From positions 248,001 to 312,000 of the forward strand of contig JAEPOG010000001.1 in assembly GCA_017643025.1 (NCBI GenBank): a stretch of 64,000 nt of DNA, in the 5' to 3' direction. Source of the DNA: Rhizobiaceae bacterium. GTDB taxonomy: Bacteria; Pseudomonadota; Alphaproteobacteria; Rhizobiales; Rhizobiaceae. The notes beneath the pieces are model-generated. The model ran no database searches and was not told the DNA's origin. It saw only the letters and a program-made list of their open reading frames with translations. The position numbers and the translations under genes were made by a program. This document shows positions 1 to 7,571 of the stretch, one piece after another. Every line of letters begins with the position of its first letter. Positions within the stretch are counted from its first letter, which is position 1.

Positions 1-649
1 GCGGATTTCCGTCGAAATAGATCTCCGCATAGGCCAGATCCGAAAGCAGGATCAGCTCGTGCTTGCGCGCGAAGGCGACCACGTCCTTGAAGAAGTCGAG
101 CGTCGCCACATAGGCCGTCGGGTTCGACGGATAATTGAGAATCAGCGCCAGCGGCTTGGGCGTGGAATGGCGGATCGCCCGCTCAAGTGCGGGAATGAAC
201 TTGTCGTCGGGCTCGACCTGCATGGAGCGGATCACGCCGCCCGCCATCAGGAAGCCGAAAGCATGGATCGGGTAGGTCGGGTTCGGGCAGAGAATCACGT
301 CACCGGGCGCGGTGATCGCCTGCGCCATGTTGGCGAAGCCTTCCTTGGACCCGAGCGTCGCCACCACCTGCCGCTCCGGATCGAGCTTCACGCCGAATCG
401 GCGCGCATAATAGTTGGCCTGCGCGCGCCTGAGCCCCGGAATACCACGCGATGACGAGTAGCGATGCGTGCGCGGATCGCGCACCACGTCGCACAGCTTG
501 TCGACGATGGCCTTCGGCGTCGGCAGGTCCGGATTGCCCATGCCGAGGTCGATGATATCGGCGCCCTTTGCCCGCGCGCTGGCCTTCAGGCGGTTGACCT
601 GTTCGAAGACGTAGGGCGGCAGGCGGCGGACCTTGTGAAACTCTTCCAT
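1..649 (-). CDS. Class I aminotransferase, N-terminal half (truncated by window edge)
   Basis: About 216 residues of a fold-type I, PLP-dependent aminotransferase are visible; the C-terminal half lies left of the window. Translated from ATG at 649, the protein starts MEEFHKVRRLPPYVF and shows GMGNPDLPTP near residue 36, the cofactor-region motif ALGSKEG, NYPSNPTA and SDLAYAEI, all typical of the aspartate/alanine/LL-diaminopimelate aminotransferase group. In Hyphomicrobiales this form is often annotated as LL-diaminopimelate or alanine aminotransferase (AlaC-like). The catalytic lysine is outside the window, so substrate cannot be judged. It reads away from the lipoprotein gene at 724-1038, which is on the same strand upstream of it, so the two could be co-transcribed. 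Confidence 0.85.
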   Translation of the reverse strand, partial: MEEFHKVRRLPPYVFEQVNRLKASARAKGADIIDLGMGNPDLPTPKAIVDKLCDVVRDPRTHRYSSSRGIPGLRRAQANYYARRFGVKLDPERQVVATLGSKEGFANMAQAITAPGDVILCPNPTYPIHAFGFLMAGGVIRSMQVEPDDKFIPALERAIRHSTPKPLALILNYPSNPTAYVATLDFFKDVVAFARKHELILLSDLAYAEIYFDGNP

Positions 650-723
650 GGCGGCTTTCCGGAGCGTCGGCTTGGTGGCGGCGCGGTATACACCCATTAC
701 AGTGACCGGTCGATAGGACCGGG

Positions 724-1038
724 CTAGTTCTCGATCTGCTCGATCGTCTCCTCGGCGTGGGTTTGCCTTAGCCGGCGCAACCGCTCGACTTCCGTCGCCT
801 GGCTGGCAGGCGCCGCGTTCTGGGCATCTCGCCGGCTTTGCAGGTTCACGAGTTGGGAAGCCGCCTCTTCATCGGTCAGCTGCTCTGTCTCGGCCTGCGG
901 TGCGACGTTTATGTTGGGATAGGTGCCGGTGTTGCGGGCGCCGGGCACGACGTCCTCGATCGAGGCCGACTGGCACCCCGCGGTTGCCAGAAAACCCAGC
1001 ACGGCGCACAGACGCGATAACGATGCAAATGCTGTCAT
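724..1038 (-). CDS. Small hypothetical lipoprotein
   Basis: This 104-residue protein has a type II signal peptide: a hydrophobic stretch (about residues 6-20) ends in the lipobox ATAGC, so Cys22 should be lipidated. The mature part is polar, with a run of Q, E, R and a likely amphipathic helix rich in charged residues from residue 60 to the end. I recognise no domain. It lies upstream of the aminotransferase on the same strand and divergent from phaC, with 116 bp between the two starts. It may be a small envelope lipoprotein; no specific role can be assigned. Confidence 0.65.
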   Translation of the reverse strand: MTAFASLSRLCAVLGFLATAGCQSASIEDVVPGARNTGTYPNINVAPQAETEQLTDEEAASQLVNLQSRRDAQNAAPASQATEVERLRRLRQTHAEETIEQIEN

Positions 1039-1154
1039 GAATGACTAACCGCCTGCCGGTCTGACCTGCGTCAAATTGCTGACGCAGTTGGACGTGTAGG
1101 GACCTCTCATTGTAATATGTCAACAAAAAGCACGCTTGGGAGGACCGGCGCGAC

Positions 1155-2984
1155 ATGGGTGACCGGCGCGACGCCGCTGATAACGAAAACAAGGACAGCT
1201 CCGGTGTCGAGCAATATCTCGTCAAGGATCCCGAGCGCTTCGCCCTGAATTTCGCACGCATGATCGAGGAGGCGGGCAAAGCGGCCGCCGCCTGGGCCGA
1301 ACCGCGCGAGAAAGGCGAAATCCGGGACACCATTTCCGACCCGGTGGCCGACATGGTGCGGACCTTCTCCAAGCTCACGGAGTTCTGGCTGTCCGATCCG
1401 TCACGCGCGCTGGAGGCGCAGACGAGGCTCGTATCCAGCTACCTCTCGATCTGGTCGAATTCCGTGCAGAGGCTAGGCGGCAAGGACATCCCCGACGCGG
1501 TTTCGCCCGAGCGCGGCGACAAGAGGTTTCAGGACCCGGAATGGGCGAAGAACGCCTTCTTCGACTTCCTCAAGCAGGTCTATCTCGTTTCCTCGCGCTG
1601 GGCGTCGGATCTGGTCGAGGACACCGAAGGGCTCGACGAGCACACCCGCCACAAGGCGCGCTTTTACGTCAAACAGGTGTCGAACGCGCTTTCGCCGTCG
1701 AACTTCATCCTCACCAATCCGGAACTCTTCCGCGAAACCGTGGCGAGCAACGGCGAAAACCTTGCGCGCGGCATGCATATGCTGGCCGAGGACATCAAGG
1801 CCGGCCACGGCGAACTCAAGCTGCGCCAGTCGGACGCCTCGCGTTTCGTAATCGGCGAAAACGTGGCGACCACGCCGGGCAAGGTCGTCGCTCGAAGCGA
1901 ACTGGCGGAAATCATCCAGTACGAACCGACGACGGAGAAGGTGCTTAAGCGCCCGCTCCTCATCTGCCCGCCCTGGATCAACAAGTTCTACATACTCGAC
2001 CTCAATCCCGAAAAGTCCTTCATCCGCTGGGCGGTCGCACAAGGCCACACGGTATTTGTCATTTCGTGGGTCAATCCTGACGAGCGCCACGGGCGCATGG
2101 ACTGGGACGACTACATCAATCTCGGGCTGGAATTCGCTCTCGATACGATCGGACGGGCAACCGGCGAGCGTGAGGTTGCCGCCATCGGATATTGTGTCGG
2201 CGGCACGCTGCTGGCCGCCGCCCTCGCCCGCATGGCGCGCGACGGCGACGACCGCATCCGCTCGGCGACATTTCTCGCCACGCAGGTCGATTTCACTCAT
2301 GCTGGCGACCTCAAGGTCTTTGTCGACGAGGACCAGATCGCGGCCCTGGAAAAGGCGATGACCGAGCGCGGTTTCCTCGAAGGCACCCGCATGGCGACGG
2401 CCTTCAACATGCTGCGCTCCAGCGAGCTCGTGTGGCCCTACGTCGTCAACAACTACATGCGCGGCAAGGCCCCGATGCCGTTCGACCTGCTGTACTGGAA
2501 TTCCGATTCGACGCGCATGGCCGCCGCCAACCACTCGTTCTATCTGCGCAACTGCTACCTCGAGAACAATCTGAGCCGCGGCAAGATGAGATTGGCGGGC
2601 AAACCTGTCTCACTGGCAGACGTGAAAATCCCGATCTACAGCCTGGCGACTCGCGAGGATCACATCGCGCCGGCGCGCTCTGCTTTTCTGGGATGTTCGT
2701 TCTTCGGCGGGCCAGTAGAATTCGTTCTGGCGGGATCCGGTCATATTGCCGGCGTGGTTAACCCGCCCAGCTCCGGCAAATACCAGTACTGGACGGGATC
2801 AAAGCCCGCCGGCGAATTCGACCAGTGGTTGGCCGACGCGACAGAAACACCGGGTTCCTGGTGGCCGCATTGGCAGAAATGGATGGAAAAGCAGGACAAA
2901 AAGCGCGTCGATGCGCGTGTGCCAGGCGCAAATACCGAAGTCCTCGGTGACGCGCCCGGAGAGTATGTAAAAGTGCGCGTGTGA
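1155..2984 (+). CDS. phaC: Class I poly(3-hydroxyalkanoate) synthase
   Basis: PhaC polymerises (R)-3-hydroxyacyl-CoA into polyhydroxyalkanoate at the surface of cytoplasmic granules, releasing CoA. The 609-residue length fits class I synthases. The N-terminal half carries the PhaC N-terminal domain, with the motif PLLICPPWINKFYILDL near residues 265-281. An alpha/beta-hydrolase core follows, with the modified lipase box GYCVGG (nucleophile Cys347). Asp502 (REDHIAP) and His530 (GSGHIAG) complete the catalytic triad. The chosen ATG is preceded by GGGAGG at 1138-1143. It is monocistronic and divergent from the lipoprotein gene. No phaA, phaB or phasin gene is adjacent, which is usual in rhizobia. 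Confidence 0.96.
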   Translation: MGDRRDAADNENKDSSGVEQYLVKDPERFALNFARMIEEAGKAAAAWAEPREKGEIRDTISDPVADMVRTFSKLTEFWLSDPSRALEAQTRLVSSYLSIWSNSVQRLGGKDIPDAVSPERGDKRFQDPEWAKNAFFDFLKQVYLVSSRWASDLVEDTEGLDEHTRHKARFYVKQVSNALSPSNFILTNPELFRETVASNGENLARGMHMLAEDIKAGHGELKLRQSDASRFVIGENVATTPGKVVARSELAEIIQYEPTTEKVLKRPLLICPPWINKFYILDLNPEKSFIRWAVAQGHTVFVISWVNPDERHGRMDWDDYINLGLEFALDTIGRATGEREVAAIGYCVGGTLLAAALARMARDGDDRIRSATFLATQVDFTHAGDLKVFVDEDQIAALEKAMTERGFLEGTRMATAFNMLRSSELVWPYVVNNYMRGKAPMPFDLLYWNSDSTRMAAANHSFYLRNCYLENNLSRGKMRLAGKPVSLADVKIPIYSLATREDHIAPARSAFLGCSFFGGPVEFVLAGSGHIAGVVNPPSSGKYQYWTGSKPAGEFDQWLADATETPGSWWPHWQKWMEKQDKKRVDARVPGANTEVLGDAPGEYVKVRV

Positions 2985-3215
2985 ATTTGCGATAACGGCG
3001 AGAATTCGTTAGTTTGCAATTCGTGATTTCCGTATGAAGGTTAGACGAGCGACACGGGCGGTTTAGCCGTGCAATCATCACGGTACGGGGGCGAACGACG
3101 TTTGGTGGGGTGATCCTGCGCTCGCGCTCGATTCTGCCGAAAACCGAACCGACAAGACAGAAACCGGCGGCGCGCAGGCAACGCGCGAGCCTGACTGGGT
3201 GCAAGGGGAAGACGT

Positions 3216-4541
3216 TTGAGGGCAGACGGCTCGCTTCGGGGAACCTCGCTTCGGTATGTCGTGTTCAATCGCGCCTGCCCCGCCAGCATTGCGGTTCTGT
3301 TGCTGGCATCGTGCAGCACATCCTCCGATCCGTTTGCCCAGCTAGGCCTCGCAGCGCAGCCGGCCGCGCCCCGTGCCGCCGAGCAGCAGGTTGCGCAGAC
3401 CGTGCCTCCAGGCGACGGCGGTATGTACTACATCATTGCCGAGGATGATCCCGAACTTCCCGAGCAGGTCGCTTATCGCCCGTCGCTCTCCGACGGTGGG
3501 GAGCCGCTGCCAACCGGCGACGCAGGCGCTCTGCCTGCGGTCGACGATGCGGTTCTGGCGGCCCGCATGGGTTCGAACGGAACCTATCTGGAAACGGTAC
3601 CCCAGCAGCAGGTTGCGATAGCCGCCCCGCCACCCGAACCGCCAAAGCGGCGCGGCTTCTTTGCTTCGCTTTTTGCCGAACCGGCGCCCGAGCGGCCCGA
3701 GCCGGTTCGGGTTCAGACGCAGGCGCCCGCGCCGCAGACGGCCGGTCAGCCCGCAGCAGAGAGCGCCAACGCCGAAATCGGGCAACCCGGCACGGAGCTC
3801 GCGGCCGCAGGCGATACGCAGCCAGTCGCGGAGGCCCAGCCAACAACCTATGTCGAGAACCGTCCTCGGGAGGCAGTTGCGCCGACGCGGGAAGAGCCTC
3901 GCCGGCGTGGGTTCCTCTCCGCCTTCTTCTCCAATGCCGAGGCCGCGCCCCGCGTAGAGCCTAGGCGGCCGCAGCCCGTGATCTCGATGGCCACCATCGA
4001 GCAGCCGGTAACAGCGGCGGCGGCAAACACCAATGTCTACGGCCGCGACGCCCTGCCCGGCGTCCGCGACACCGACAGCCTCTACGAGATCAGCCGCAAG
4101 TCGGGCCTCGATGACGACAGCGACATCGACATCAACGAAGGCGACGGCCTGCAATTGGCGATGGCGCCGGGGCTGGCGCGCCTGACGCCCAACGGGCTGA
4201 TGGTCCAGACCGAACGGGTAGACGTCGCCTGCCTCAAACCCTCGCTGGTTCGTGTGCTCAAGGCGATCGAGAATCACTACGGCGAGCGGGTAATCGTCAC
4301 ATCCGGATATCGCAGCCCGCCGCACAATCAGCGCGCGCGTGGCGCCCGCAACTCGCTTCACATGTATTGCGCCGCGGCGGACATCCAGGTCCCCGGCATC
4401 GACAAATGGGAACTGGCGCAGTACCTGCGCTCGATGCCCGGACGTGGCGGCGTCGGCACCTATTGCCACACAAAATCCGTTCACGTGGACGTCGGTCCCG
4501 AGCGAGACTGGAACTGGCGCTGCCGGCGTCGGCGGGGCTAG
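3216..4541 (+). CDS. Lipoprotein with C-terminal peptidase M15-type (DUF882-like) domain
   Basis: This is a 441-residue envelope protein. The start is TTG at 3216, supported by AAGGGGAA at 3203-3210; there is no better ATG upstream of the signal sequence. The lipobox LLASC places the lipidated cysteine at residue 33. The middle (about 50-330) is low-complexity, rich in Pro, Ala, Glu and Gln. It contains two copies of a basic-aromatic motif, RRGFFASLF at about 145 and RRGFLSAFF at about 230. The C-terminal 110 residues resemble the YcbK/M15_3 family: VIVTSGYRSPPHNQ, SLHMYCAAAD and SVHVDVG supply the expected His, Asp and His zinc ligands. This suggests a peptidoglycan peptide hydrolase or binder tethered to the membrane by a long linker. 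Confidence 0.8.
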   Translation: MRADGSLRGTSLRYVVFNRACPASIAVLLLASCSTSSDPFAQLGLAAQPAAPRAAEQQVAQTVPPGDGGMYYIIAEDDPELPEQVAYRPSLSDGGEPLPTGDAGALPAVDDAVLAARMGSNGTYLETVPQQQVAIAAPPPEPPKRRGFFASLFAEPAPERPEPVRVQTQAPAPQTAGQPAAESANAEIGQPGTELAAAGDTQPVAEAQPTTYVENRPREAVAPTREEPRRRGFLSAFFSNAEAAPRVEPRRPQPVISMATIEQPVTAAAANTNVYGRDALPGVRDTDSLYEISRKSGLDDDSDIDINEGDGLQLAMAPGLARLTPNGLMVQTERVDVACLKPSLVRVLKAIENHYGERVIVTSGYRSPPHNQRARGARNSLHMYCAAADIQVPGIDKWELAQYLRSMPGRGGVGTYCHTKSVHVDVGPERDWNWRCRRRRG

Positions 4542-4615
4542 CAAAAATAGGCTGTTTTCGGCGCCTCGGCGGGGTTGCCGGGCGAAGCGAAGCTGATATA
4601 AGCGCTCCGTTCCGC

Positions 4616-4691
4616 GCGCCCATCGTCTAGCGGTCTAGGACGCCGCCCTTTCACGGCGGAAACACGGGTTCGAGTCCCGTTGGGCGTGCCA
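4616..4691 (+). tRNA. tRNA-Glu (anticodon TTC)
   Basis: The acceptor stem GCGCCCA (4616-4622) pairs with TGGGCGT (4681-4687), giving one G-T pair at the end. The anticodon stem CCGCC/GGCGG (4643-4647 and 4655-4659) holds the loop CTTTCAC with anticodon TTC at 4650-4652. The T arm ends in GGGTTCGAGTCCC. The CCA end is encoded at 4689-4691. The gene is intact. Its last 15 nt are repeated at 28900-28914, marking it as the integration site of the downstream island. Confidence 0.97.
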
Positions 4692-4702
4692 GCTTTCCAG
4701 AA
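4677..4702 (+). repeat. Left attachment-site direct repeat (attL-like)
   Basis: The block CCGTTGGGCGTGCCAG followed by one variable base and TTTCCAGAA occurs here and again at 28900-28925, with 25 of 26 bases identical and in the same orientation. It covers the last 15 nt of tRNA-Glu plus 11 bp downstream, which is the usual form of an attachment core used by tyrosine integrases. Confidence 0.85.
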
Positions 4703-5143
4703 TAGTTATGAATCACAAAGGCACCGCAAGCGCGTTCGGTGGTGACGCGTGCTGTCCCCCCGCCCCCTGCAGATTAGACCTGACGCTCGCCAGCGGGCTT
4801 CCCAAGGCACTTCGCCGGCCCGAGTGAACGGTAATCACCGGCACCGGAATAGCCGCACCTACGATCGTCGCCCACGATGCCTCTGGCGTCGCGCGACAGC
4901 CTCCCGCTTAGCGTGATTTGCCGGTTGGGTGGATCGAAAAAAAATATTTTGGAAAACGAGGTCGGTCAAAGTCCCTCTGCGCAGCCAACCCCGCCCACAA
5001 CACTATTCGGCACGACCGGAACGGCCAGGGCTCCTCAGCGCGAGTTACGCGCCGAATGCCGCCAAAGATAGCATCGGCTAGCCGTCGCGAGCCATGTCCG
5101 GCAAGCAGAAAGTGAGAGGTTCTCGCGCTGAATCGGCGGCGCC

Positions 5144-5236
5144 GGAATACCTATTCCGCACATCTAATCAATAGGTTAAGCTAAGTGCGGCGTCGCAGCG
5201 GCTAGCCGGTGTCATATTGCCAACGATAGGTATTCC
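5144..5236. repeat. 11 bp inverted repeat with nested hairpin
   Basis: GGAATACCTAT at 5144-5154 is the exact reverse complement of ATAGGTATTCC at 5226-5236, 71 bp apart. Between them CCGCAC (5156-5161) and GTGCGG (5185-5190) form a second 6 bp inverted repeat. The left arm is also part of the near-palindrome GAATA-CC-TATTC. It could be a protein-binding site pair or recombination arm sites; no function is established. Confidence 0.5.
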
Positions 5237-5373
5237 TCGGTTTTCGCCGGATCACGCCTTCTCAGTCGCCGGGAGGCTGTTCGTAGCCCATGGGCGGGTC
5301 GATTTGCTCTCACCGATGCCGTTCTCGCCCTCGAGAAAGTCTGTTTCCGGGAGCGAGTGAGTTGACAGATTTG

Positions 5374-5431
5374 CCTGACAAAACCTGACAGAACTTTACG
5401 CTAAATTGACAAGCGAGCCCCGTCTGTCAGG
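5374..5431. repeat. Cluster of CCTGACA repeats with promoter-like TTGACA boxes
   Basis: CCTGACA occurs at 5374-5380 and 5384-5390 in direct orientation, 10 bp apart or one helical turn, and its reverse complement TGTCAGG is at 5425-5431. TTGACA hexamers lie at 5362-5367 and 5406-5411. The helical phasing suggests an operator array for an unidentified regulator. No clear coding gene follows immediately, so the target is unknown. Confidence 0.4.
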
Positions 5432-5483
5432 TGGCCATGGCTACCTGCGTGTGCGACATGGGTGCCTCCGGATTGGGGTATCT

Positions 5484-5520
5484 GGGCGACCCGACGCATC
5501 GGGATGACTACAGGTCGCCC
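5484..5520 (+). other. Stable stem-loop with alternative inner hairpin
   Basis: GGGCGACC (5484-5491) pairs perfectly with GGTCGCCC (5513-5520) around a 21 nt loop. Bases 5490-5494 (CCCGA) can instead pair with 5499-5503 (TCGGG), so the two folds exclude each other. No T-tract follows, so it is not a classical terminator. It could be a structured RNA element of the island's left end. Confidence 0.35.
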
Positions 5521-5767
5521 CTTCTAGGACTTCGCTCCCCATGGGGCGGCGGCTCCCTCGGGCGCGAAACGCCTTGGTTCCCCGCTTCGGCGCATCAGCG
5601 GTCCCTCAAGAGGGCGATCGACACGCTCTCAGGCGCGAGTATCGGTCCAGGCGACAGGCTCCTTTGTCGGGATCGGCAATGATGCACCTGGCGGCGCGTT
5701 TGTGGCTCGTGTCGCCCATGCCAATGGCAACGTCATGGTGTGCCACGCGGTGGCTGCCATGGCGCGC

Positions 5768-6124
5768 TTATTCCTTCTCGCTCTCTTTCCGGACGATCCT
5801 AATCTTTGCCCTCCCCTCCTCAAGGTCGCGCAGAAGGCGAAGCTTTCGCGTCGGCGGCAAGACGGTAACCACGTAGCGCCGTTGCTTCACGACGACGTAG
5901 ATCCGCTCGAATCCCGTCCGAATTCGAACGGCGAAGAGCTCCTTGCCGTCGCCCAGATCCTGAAGCCATCGCGCCCTTCCCCTTTGGACGTCCCGCAAGA
6001 GCGACCCAAAATCGCCCGGCGCAAGAATGATCCGGTAGTGCGCGTAGAGGCGGCGGTGAAAATGCCAGTGCTTTGCCGGTATCGCCGCTCCCAGCCAGCG
6101 CGGATCGAAGTCATCGTCACTCAC
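5768..6124 (-). CDS. Hypothetical protein, third gene of XRE-led operon
   Basis: This 118-residue protein starts with GTG at 6124 in the sequence GTGAGTGA, overlapping the stop codon of the gene before it, and AGGAAGGG lies just upstream. Longer in-frame starts would run through the neighbouring gene and look non-coding. The protein begins VSDDDFDPRWLG, has the aromatic stretch KHWHFHRRLYAHYRIIL and ends in a strongly basic, charged tail. I recognise no family. Tight coupling to the XRE regulator suggests an accessory or toxin-antitoxin-like unit, but nothing in the sequence proves that. Confidence 0.55.
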   Translation of the reverse strand: MSDDDFDPRWLGAAIPAKHWHFHRRLYAHYRIILAPGDFGSLLRDVQRGRARWLQDLGDGKELFAVRIRTGFERIYVVVKQRRYVVTVLPPTRKLRLLRDLEEGRAKIRIVRKESEKE

Positions 6125-6377
6125 GGCCGCTGCCCTTCCTGGCCCAGCAATGCGCTCCGTGCCCACTACGGTCGGGATCGGCCGCCCAGGAGCGCACACA
6201 CTCGGAATGCAGACACGCCAGGCGCACGGCCTGAACCATGGACAGCGAAGGCGGCGGCACGCCATCGGGCCATATGCAGCGCAGGAATGTCAGCCAGCTG
6301 GTTTCGTTTTCCGAAAGGCGTCCCGGCGTCGGCCCAACCGGCCGCCTGCGGCTAGTTGGACCGTCTTCCGGGATCAT
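6117..6377 (-). CDS. Hypothetical protein, second gene of XRE-led operon
   Basis: This 86-residue frame starts with ATG at 6377, overlapping the XRE gene's stop as ATGA, and ends by overlapping the next gene's GTG start. Such coupling at both ends is the best argument that it is real. The sequence has a Pro/Arg-rich start, then a moderately hydrophobic segment with three cysteines (FLRCIWP, RLACLHSECV) and a basic tail. No domain is recognised. A longer upstream frame exists but lies antisense-free inside the regulator gene in another phase and is probably spurious. Confidence 0.5.
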   Translation of the reverse strand: MIPEDGPTSRRRPVGPTPGRLSENETSWLTFLRCIWPDGVPPPSLSMVQAVRLACLHSECVRSWAADPDRSGHGAHCWARKGSGRE

Positions 6378-6805
6378 TCGCCGAATGCCTCCCGCAAGGC
6401 CCTCAGCAGCTTGCCGGTCGGCGCCGGGTCGCTTCCGCCAGATGCCGTCCTGATAAGCGAGACGATCTTCCGTTCGTTCTCGGTCAAGGCCATCCCGCAG
6501 ACTTCCTCGACGATCGGCCACAGCATCGTGTCGTGCTGTTCGAGCGCAAGCTGGAGCAGGCGGGCCGCATCGACGTCGAGCGCCCTGGCGAGCGCCGGAA
6601 CCCGGTCGATCGGTAGCTTCGTGCTGCCGCCGGCGATCATGGATAGAATGTTTCTCGAACGCCATCCGACCTCGGCCGCGATGTCGATCTGGCTCTTGCG
6701 CGGCCGCAGCTCAAGAATGCGGCGGCGCAGGAAGATTGCGAGCTTGGTGTTGGCGTGGGGCGCCCTGGATGTGCCAGTCAATGCAGTCGATCTCCGATAA
6801 CTCAT
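6374..6805 (-). CDS. XRE-family (lambda repressor-like) transcriptional regulator
   Basis: This 143-residue protein has an N-terminal helix-turn-helix of the Cro/C1 type at about residues 22-75: SQIDIAAEVGWRSRNILSMI followed by KLPIDRVPALARALDVD. The C-terminal half is a short helical tail with ALTENERKIVSLIRTA. It heads a three-gene operon with overlapping stops and starts. Its own start codon lies inside a palindrome (6797-6817), and a TATAAC box sits about 7 nt before the ATG, suggesting an autoregulated and possibly leaderless transcript. It is probably the island's housekeeping regulator; its partner genes are unknown. Confidence 0.7.
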   Translation of the reverse strand: MSYRRSTALTGTSRAPHANTKLAIFLRRRILELRPRKSQIDIAAEVGWRSRNILSMIAGGSTKLPIDRVPALARALDVDAARLLQLALEQHDTMLWPIVEEVCGMALTENERKIVSLIRTASGGSDPAPTGKLLRALREAFGE

Positions 6806-6817
6806 GAGTTGAGTTAT
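6797..6817. promoter_or_regulatory. Palindromic operator across the XRE start codon
   Basis: AACTCATGAGTT (6799-6810) is a perfect 12 bp palindrome, and the flanking ATAACTC (6797-6803) and GAGTTAT (6811-6817) form a second inverted pair, giving three GAGTT half-sites in 21 bp. The regulator's ATG (6805-6803, minus strand) and a TATAAC -10-like box (6817-6812, minus strand) fall inside it. Autorepression is the natural inference. Confidence 0.55.
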
Positions 6818-6911
6818 AGCGACACCGGCGTGGGGGAATGCGGAGAACTCGTTTGTTTTCTGGCGGTTATCTTGTTCTTACAGGACGTAGTTTCGCTGGT
6901 GCGCTGGGGCG

Positions 6912-7571
6912 TCACCGCCGCGCCAAGATGGGCTGACCATACGTCTTGTGCTTTTCCATGACCCGTTCGACTTCTTCATCCGGAAGCACGGGAATGTCGC
7001 CGCGGGGCAGACAGTAAATGAGATACTGGGCCAGTTCCTCCACAATCTCAGCTACGTTAAGTGCTTTCGCCAATGTCTCGTGGGCGGCGATCACCCCATG
7101 GTGGGCGAGGAGGCACGCCCTGCGCCCTCTCATGGCTTCAACGGCGCGCTCCGCAAGTTGGGACGTGCCAAATGTCGCATAGGGAGCACAGCGTATCGTC
7201 GCGCCACCCACCGCTGCGATCCGGTAGTGCAGCGCCGGTATATCCATTTCCAGGATTGAGACGGCTGTAGCGAAAGGCGAATGGGTGTGAACTATGGCCC
7301 CAAGGTCTTCCCGGCTTTTGAGTATTTCCAGATGGAAAGGCCACTCGCTGGACGGCGCCATCCGCCCGATGCATGTGCCATCCCATCGCACCAGCACCAT
7401 GTCTTCGTCCCGCATCCCGTCGCATGGCACGCCGGTCGGTGTGATGAGGATACCCTCGTCTGTTCGCACGCTAACGTTGCCCGACGTTCCCTTGACCAGG
7501 TTCTTCCGAGTCAGTTCACCGTAGATGCGGATGAGTTCTCTCCGCTGGTCGATTTCATGACCGCGGCTCAT
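6912..7571 (-). CDS. Class II aldolase, predicted 5-substituted ribulose-1-phosphate aldolase
   Basis: This 219-residue protein belongs to the zinc-dependent class II aldolase/adducin family (FucA, AraD, MtnB, Ald2). GTSGNVS (residues 28-34) is the phosphate-binding loop. SSEWPFH carries the catalytic Glu76, and HTHS (His95, His97) and AHHG (His157/158) supply the zinc ligands. FucA-type members cleave ketose-1-phosphates into dihydroxyacetone phosphate and an aldehyde. Its ATG overlaps the stop of the isomerase gene, so the two steps are coupled. Given Xsc in the opposite operon, I infer that the aldehyde is sulfoacetaldehyde. Alternatives are acetaldehyde, glycolaldehyde or a methylthio-aldehyde. 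It is the last gene of the leftward operon. Confidence 0.88.
   Translation of the reverse strand: MSRGHEIDQRRELIRIYGELTRKNLVKGTSGNVSVRTDEGILITPTGVPCDGMRDEDMVLVRWDGTCIGRMAPSSEWPFHLEILKSREDLGAIVHTHSPFATAVSILEMDIPALHYRIAAVGGATIRCAPYATFGTSQLAERAVEAMRGRRACLLAHHGVIAAHETLAKALNVAEIVEELAQYLIYCLPRGDIPVLPDEEVERVMEKHKTYGQPILARR

Larger units (their letters stand above)
4703..5767. other. Island left end without a recognisable gene
   Basis: About 1.06 kb lies between the tRNA and the first credible gene. Short open frames exist in several phases, but none has a convincing start signal, motif or family resemblance. The stretch holds several inverted and direct repeats, listed separately at 5144-5236, 5374-5431 and 5484-5520. 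It may contain remnants of lost integration genes, or a regulatory or replication region of the element. I cannot decide from the sequence alone. Confidence 0.5.

Noticed and set aside
1473..2534. Long minus-strand open frame (353 codons) inside phaC
   Set aside because: It is antisense to a clear PhaC with full catalytic residues. Long shadow frames are expected in high-GC DNA, and the translation has no family pattern.
3342..4544. Minus-strand 400-codon frame opposite the M15 lipoprotein
   Set aside because: The plus-strand gene has a ribosome binding site, lipobox and peptidase motifs. The antisense product is low-complexity without motifs.
4877..5682. Short open frames in the island's left end as genes
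   Set aside because: They lack convincing start signals, conserved motifs and neighbour coupling; kept only as part of a gene-poor region.
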